A stretch of 62,622 bases of DNA from Nemertoderma westbladi (Eukaryota; Xenacoelomorpha; Nemertodermatida; Nemertodermatidae): positions 1 to 62,622 of the forward strand of contig JAUCBJ010005048.1 of NCBI GenBank assembly GCA_032718475.1. Direction: 5' to 3'. Numbering within the stretch: the stretch's first letter is position 1; every line of letters starts with the position of its first letter. The translations under genes and the position numbers were made by a program. Positions 58,184 through 62,622 of this stretch are shown here, in pieces. The notes under the pieces are model-generated. The model saw only the letters and a list, made by a program, of their open reading frames with translations. It did no database searches and was not told where the DNA came from.

Positions 58184-58699
58184 CTGCTCAAGCCAAAAGA
58201 ATTACATGAACATGGAAATATAGGTTTTCAAAATAGATTTAACTAAAATTTTAAATAAAAGTACACTAATTATAATCTGCAATAATTATGAAATAAAATA
58301 TTATAATATACACTATATTATATAGGCCTACTATACTTTGTACAAATAAAATGAAATAAACATCTTCTTTATAATATTAAACTACTTCGCGTTTCATATT
58401 TTGGCTATGGCATAAGGTTCGATTGTACCTACACATGATTCATTACTTGCCAACATTGTATTTTCCAGGTTAATAAAAGACAGTCAGTGCTTGGGGAAAT
58501 TACGAGGAGATATAACCAATTGGAGTTTACCACCGCCCTCTGATATTACTGTTGGCTTATCAATAATGAGACATTACTCAACTATATCATAACAGTACAA
58601 ACACAAATGGCTCAGTACATAGAAATCTAATTTCGAAAGCATTAATTCAGTAATTAAAACTAATGTATGCTGAGTGAGTAATAGTAATTATGAACATAA
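58184..58699. other. Upstream of caspase, AT-rich
   Basis: Would include the caspase promoter on the minus strand. No clear TATA or other element can be assigned. Confidence 0.5.
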
Positions 58700-59850
58700 T
58701 GTATCCTTAAGGGAGGAGGGGGGGTGGGGGGGTTACCCCTTGCCTTTTTTTTCATCAGATTTTTTTTAATGTGTTTTCCGATGTAAATTTTTGTGTTGAT
58801 TCCAAATCTGAAATCAATTTTTCGACAAGTTGTTTTGTTCTCGAGTTATGGCAACTTTTGTAATTTTCATCCAAAATTTAAAAAATTTTAATTTTGGTGC
58901 AGCACCACATTTGACACCAAAAAAGACCGTCGAACACCCAGAAATGTCGAAATGTTTTGCCATTTTCGGAATTGGCGCCGCAAATTAGCCTATAGGTATC
59001 AAAACCGCAAAAGTAATCAGGAGTTGTAATCAGGAGGAAATTTAAAACACGTTTTTCTCAGTTTATAATTTTTTTCACATAATTCCCTATTAGTTCTGTA
59101 ATTTTTAACCGATTTTAATTCTGTTTGCGTTTTTTCGAAGCTCATCCTGGTGTCGCCAACAAACGATACTACCAGCTTTATTTTGTTTTTAATTATGTCA
59201 AAAGTTACAGCATTTAAAATCTCAAAATATGCTAAAAATACCCGAATTTTGAAAATACTAGAATTTTTAGCATATTTTGATATATAACTTATAATGGTAA
59301 CTTTTGATATAATAAAAAATAAAATAAATCTGGTAGTATCGTTTGTTGGCGACACCAGGAGCTTCGAAAAAACCCAAACAGAATTAAAATTGGTTAAAAA
59401 TTACAGAACTACAGTAGTAGGGAAAAAAATGATAAACCGAGAAAAACGTGTTTTAAATTTCCCCCTGATTACAACAGACCAAACATGCACCAAAATGTGA
59501 ATTTTTTTAAATTTTTAAAAAATGATCTTCTTTTGCGGTTTTGATACCTATAGGCTAACTTTCCGCGCCGATTCCGAAAATGGCAAAACATTTCGACATT
59601 TCTGGGTGTTTGACGGTCTGTTTTGGTGTCAAATGAGGTGCTGCACCAAAATTAAAAATTTTCAAATTTTGGTTGAAAATTACAAAAGTTGCCATAACTC
59701 GAGAACAAAACAACTTGTCGAAAAACTGATTTCAAATTTGGAATCACCACACAAATTTACATCGGAAAGCACATTAAAGAAAATCTTCTAGAGGATATAG
59801 AATTCATCATGAAGATAATTCAGTGTTTTCCTGTTACACCCCCCACCCCC
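58700..59850. mobile_element. Foldback element of ~1.1 kb
   Basis: A long imperfect palindrome centred near 59250. 58757-59230 matches the complement of 59290-59795 (for example CGTTTGTTGGCGACACCAGG at 59340 and its complement near 59150). Outer edges run into a G-rich stretch (58700-58735) and a C-rich stretch (59835-59855), probably the ends of the arms. Target duplication not determined. The frames at 59017-59500 in the two arms read outward and mirror each other because of the palindrome. No transposase. Confidence 0.75.
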
Positions 59851-60412
59851 AGTTCTGTTACACCCCCAGAATGTCCATTTACCTCCCCCCCCCCTCGTGC
59901 TGTTACCACATTCCATTCCTGTTACCCCCCGTTACACGTAACGATTCCTGTTAACCTCCTCCAACCCCACATTGGATATTATTTGCAGGATATAAGCGCT
60001 AGTGAATATATAAACTTGATAGGAAAATTTTTTTTGTATACGATATTGTTAACAACATCGTTTATTGTTTTTGTTAGAAAAACCAGTCTCTGTAACCTGC
60101 TCCTTTCCCAAAATTGCTGACATCATCGTTTATTGTATTGGTTAGAAAAAGCCGTCTCTGCAACCTGCTCCTATCCCTCAATTGGTAACAATATCGTTTA
60201 TTATTTTGGTTAGAAAAAGCCTTCTATGTAACCTGCTCCTTTCCCTCACCAACTAAAATTCGTAGTGACAAGTTTATTAAAACCACTTTATTTTAACTAA
60301 ATAATAACATATAAGATGACAACTTAACTAGCTGAAAGCTCAACAAGTTTAACAGCACTGCGTACGCGATAGTCCCTAATTTGTCAGCGTTTACACCTGT
60401 ACATAGTGTACA
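59851..60412. repeat. C-rich stretch and 68-bp tandem repeat
   Basis: 59835-59960 is built of CTGTTACACCCCC-like pieces. 60050-60252 holds three copies of a 68-bp unit (ATCGTTTATT, TTGGTTAGAAAAA, CCTGCTCC); CCTGCTCC recurs at 60096, 60164 and 60232. A single related copy lies near 34740. No gene until 60413. Confidence 0.85.
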
Positions 60413-61005
60413 ATGGTAGTGGTTGGCGGATTCTTTCTTCCACATGGCGGACAGGCAATGGACCCGCTATATTTGGACAAATGTTTGCCTCCTTCGTCCC
60501 ATGAAATAGCCTGGAAACTCCATAACGCCAGTATTATATGCGGCCAAGCTATCGCCGAACTGAAACCCGATTTAATATTCGTTACTTCGCCTCATGGACA
60601 TACCGATTATAAGAATCACACTTTGTATTTGGGTGAGGAAGCTTTTGGGAATCTCACAGAAGAAGATAAAAATTCCCCAGACACTGATCACTGCTACCTA
60701 CCTTTAGATAAATATCCCGTATCTTTAGTCTGGATAATCTGGATAGGAAACTTTCCAAAAACATAATAGAAACCTTAGATAAATCCTTCCCTACTTCCGG
60801 TATTCGGTTTAACGGGGTGGTTCCAGTTCCGCTCCACTGGGGCGAGATCATCCCGTTGGCTTTCATTTCACCCAAATTCCTCAAATCGACTAAAGGAGTT
60901 ATCTTGAATCCGCCGAGCATGCGAATCGCACGCGATGGTTACCGTGCGCTGTGCGCCGAAACTAGCCGCCTAGGCAACGCGTTGTTCACCTTCTTTGATT
61001 GCTAA
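60413..61005 (+). pseudogene. Class III extradiol ring-cleavage dioxygenase (LigB/DODA type), frameshifted and truncated
   Basis: Starts with ATG at 60413. His11 in LPHGGQAMDP and His61 in VTSPHGHTD match the two iron-ligand histidines of this family (His12 and His61 in bacterial LigB). The frame runs to residue ~102, then changes by one base near 60717. It continues in another frame through KLSKNIIETLDKSFP, VVPVPLHWGEIIPLAF (the conserved WGE-IPL block) and NPPSMRIARDGYRAL, to a stop at 61003-61005. The conserved C-terminal region with the catalytic His and the Glu ligand is missing. As written it cannot make a full enzyme. Missed downstream exons or an assembly indel could explain part of this, but no continuation was found within 600 bp. 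Confidence 0.75.
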
Positions 61006-61611
61006 GTGTAAAAATGCTAATCTTTAGAATAACATCATATCACGCCTGCCTTGCGATAGCAGCCAATAAAAGCAGAGCTGATCACGCCTTACTACAAAAC
61101 CAAGTAGCCTGAAATTAAAATTACGCTAAAACTGCAACCCTTAAGAGTAGGGAGTTAAAAGTTTGTGTCATCTAAACTTCGCGAATCCCGGTAAGAATCA
61201 TTTGGTCACACAATCTACAATAATTAAAGGTTTCTTATGGGTCTTCACAAAGAAGATTATAGCACAAAGATTACGTTCCATGTTACCATGTTACGTTCCT
61301 TCGTTATGTAAGTATAAAACATCAGTTACGATTTACCTTAAGTCTTGTTATAGTTCGTTTACAGTATATCATGCAAATCAAGCATAAGGAGTATATATGA
61401 AGTGTGTGGTGAATGTCACCTTAACTGTTAAGTTAGCATTACAATTATTAAGCTCGTATAAGAAACAACACCAAATAAAATTTTTATTACATTACTATCA
61501 CAGATAAACAAATAAAAACAATTTTAACAATCCCATTAATACCCATCACCAGGATACAATGATACTTTTAAAACTTAATGGTAATTTTGAAAATTTTTAG
61601 TTTAAAGCGCG
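61006..61611. other. Intergenic, AT-rich
   Basis: No gene supported; the frame at 61163-61387 has no recognisable features. Confidence 0.6.
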
Positions 61612-61914
61612 CTAGACGCAAGGTAGCCCAGCACCGTCATCAAGCCCTAGGCCGCTCCTCCACTTCACCCTGGATCCCCGAAGGCAGTGGGTGGCGCCGC
61701 GGATGACCGCCAGCTGGATGCGGGTGCGAACCCAGCCCATGGTGACGCTGTAGGGACGCCCCCATGACCGATGCAGCCGGTCAGCCACCACGCGAAGCAG
61801 GTGATTTGCCTGAGGAGCGAGTACTCCGCAGCAGGACGCAACGAAAGGCGAAAAGTCGCCTCTTCGAGCGGTAACTACGTCCGCATAGAGCCGCCTCTTC
61901 TCGTCTTGTATAGG
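61612..61914 (-). pseudogene. Retroelement ORF C-terminal relic
   Basis: A GC-rich island in AT-rich DNA, open for 100 codons on the minus strand without an ATG, ending in TAG (61612-61614). It reads RRGDFSPFVASCCGVL, DRLHRSWGRPYSVTMGWVRT, AVIRGATHCLRGSRVKW and GLGLDDGAG. This resembles the conserved tail following reverse transcriptase in many invertebrate retroelement ORFs (a PFV...S.dG start, then a W-x-R segment, then LRGSR). A stop lies directly upstream. The assignment is from recall of that tail pattern; the element family is not determined. Confidence 0.55.
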
Positions 61915-62213
61915 TCAGTACAATTTGTATTATGAAATGTGATTATGTCTAATATTCTCGATGAATCATTCATTCAACTTGCGGTTTTTTGTATAGGGTC
62001 AAATCTTTTAGAACGTAGAGGTGTGGGGTGGGCCGATGGGTGTTGTTTTTCTGCTAAAACTCTCGTTGGAGGGAGGGGTGATGAGTTGTGGAGTTGTAGC
62101 AATTCCGCGGCAATAATGCCCCTCAATGAAGAGACCACCTTTACTATTAGGGACGTGTTGTTCAATTAATAAATGCAAAATAAATGAACCCGTGAAAATG
62201 ACGCCAATGCATA

Positions 62214-62245
<32 letters not shown>

Positions 62246-62439
62246 TCGTGACGCAATAACTATTACATAACATCATCGGTATTGTGGGAAAGTGCACTTT
62301 GCAGCGTTGTGACCCGATTGTATTTATGTACCGAGCGAGCGCAGAGAGGAATGTTTTTATAAATAAACAAGAGTCTTTAACGCATTCTAATACATTATTT
62401 CATACTATAATAGATTCTGGAACGCGGTACTTTAAGTTG
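61915..62439. other. Intergenic with G28 homopolymer
   Basis: No gene supported. A run of 28 G lies at 62217-62244; its length may be an assembly estimate. Frames on both strands at 61939-62256 read through it and are not credible genes. Confidence 0.65.
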
Positions 62440-62515
62440 TTTCCGTGTTATTGATTACTTTGCAGCGTTACGAGTAATTCACCAGAACGCTGATAAGTTC
62501 ACATGACATAATGTA
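62440..62515. repeat. Dispersed repeat copy 2 (TTTGCAGCG motif)
   Basis: Shares ATTGATTACTTTGCAGCGTT, ACGAGTAATTCACCAGAACG and CATAATGTAACAA with 24055-24195. An extra TTTGCAGCG lies at 62299. Cut short near the window end. Confidence 0.6.
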
Positions 62516-62622
62516 ACAATAACAATTTAACCCCCTCCATGGGATAATTATATACGCTATTGACATCTCATTCATTACTAGGAAAATTGTAACTGCAACC
62601 TGTGCTACAGTATTGATTTTCG

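Noticed and set aside
59017-59500. Two ~70-110 residue frames with near-identical sequence (SFVGDT, SFEKTQTELK)
   Set aside because: They are mirror images in the two arms of a palindrome; identity is explained by the inverted repeat, and there is no start context or domain.

Overview
This is an animal genome window dominated by repeats. The coding evidence is metazoan: an eight-unit polyubiquitin gene and a caspase-8-like initiator caspase with two death-effector domains. BEL/Pao, Penelope-like, LINE, hAT-like and foldback elements crowd the rest. The GGCCTA-rich non-coding DNA and the foldback elements with long, tandemly repeated arms fit a marine deuterostome invertebrate, perhaps an echinoderm. 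That placement is inference; nothing here fixes the species.

Layout. 1-2.77 kb is a 36/40-bp minisatellite. 2.79-5.42 kb is a 21-bp minisatellite interrupted by a 5'-truncated LINE (5.42-7.08 kb). 7.585-18.264 kb is BEL/Pao element A (minus strand), bounded by LTRs and a 5-bp target duplication. Its gag and leader are replaced by an 840-bp copy of its own left flank. 18.3-21.1 kb is a low-copy stretch with three splice-consistent exons of an unidentified acidic/basic protein. 21.6-23.1 kb is a Penelope-like fragment. 23.1-31.8 kb is AT-rich DNA with two related hAT-like elements (8-bp target duplications), a 212-bp tandem repeat and a 943-bp foldback element. 32.0-33.8 kb is polyubiquitin. 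35.4-51.3 kb is a 37-bp minisatellite split exactly by BEL/Pao element B (37.893-50.364 kb, minus strand, near-identical LTRs). 51.3-54.1 kb holds LINE and Penelope-like relics, one hosting a 927-bp foldback element with palindromic subrepeats. 56.5-58.2 kb is the single-exon caspase (minus). 58.7-59.85 kb is a further foldback element. 60.4-61.0 kb is a broken class III extradiol dioxygenase gene. 61.6-61.9 kb is a retroelement C-terminal relic.

Gene relations. The host genes (polyubiquitin, caspase, dioxygenase, the unidentified exons) are unrelated neighbours, not a functional cluster. The BEL/Pao copies are complementary wrecks. A keeps protease, reverse transcriptase, RNase H and integrase (with two frameshifts) but has no gag. 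B keeps LTRs, leader, gag and protease but has lost RT, RNase H and integrase through two deletions that leave its reading frame open. Both carry an extra degenerate coding region between pol and the 3' LTR. The most unusual material is this BEL/Pao family, the recombinant structure of A and the foldback elements. I found no clear new multi-gene system.
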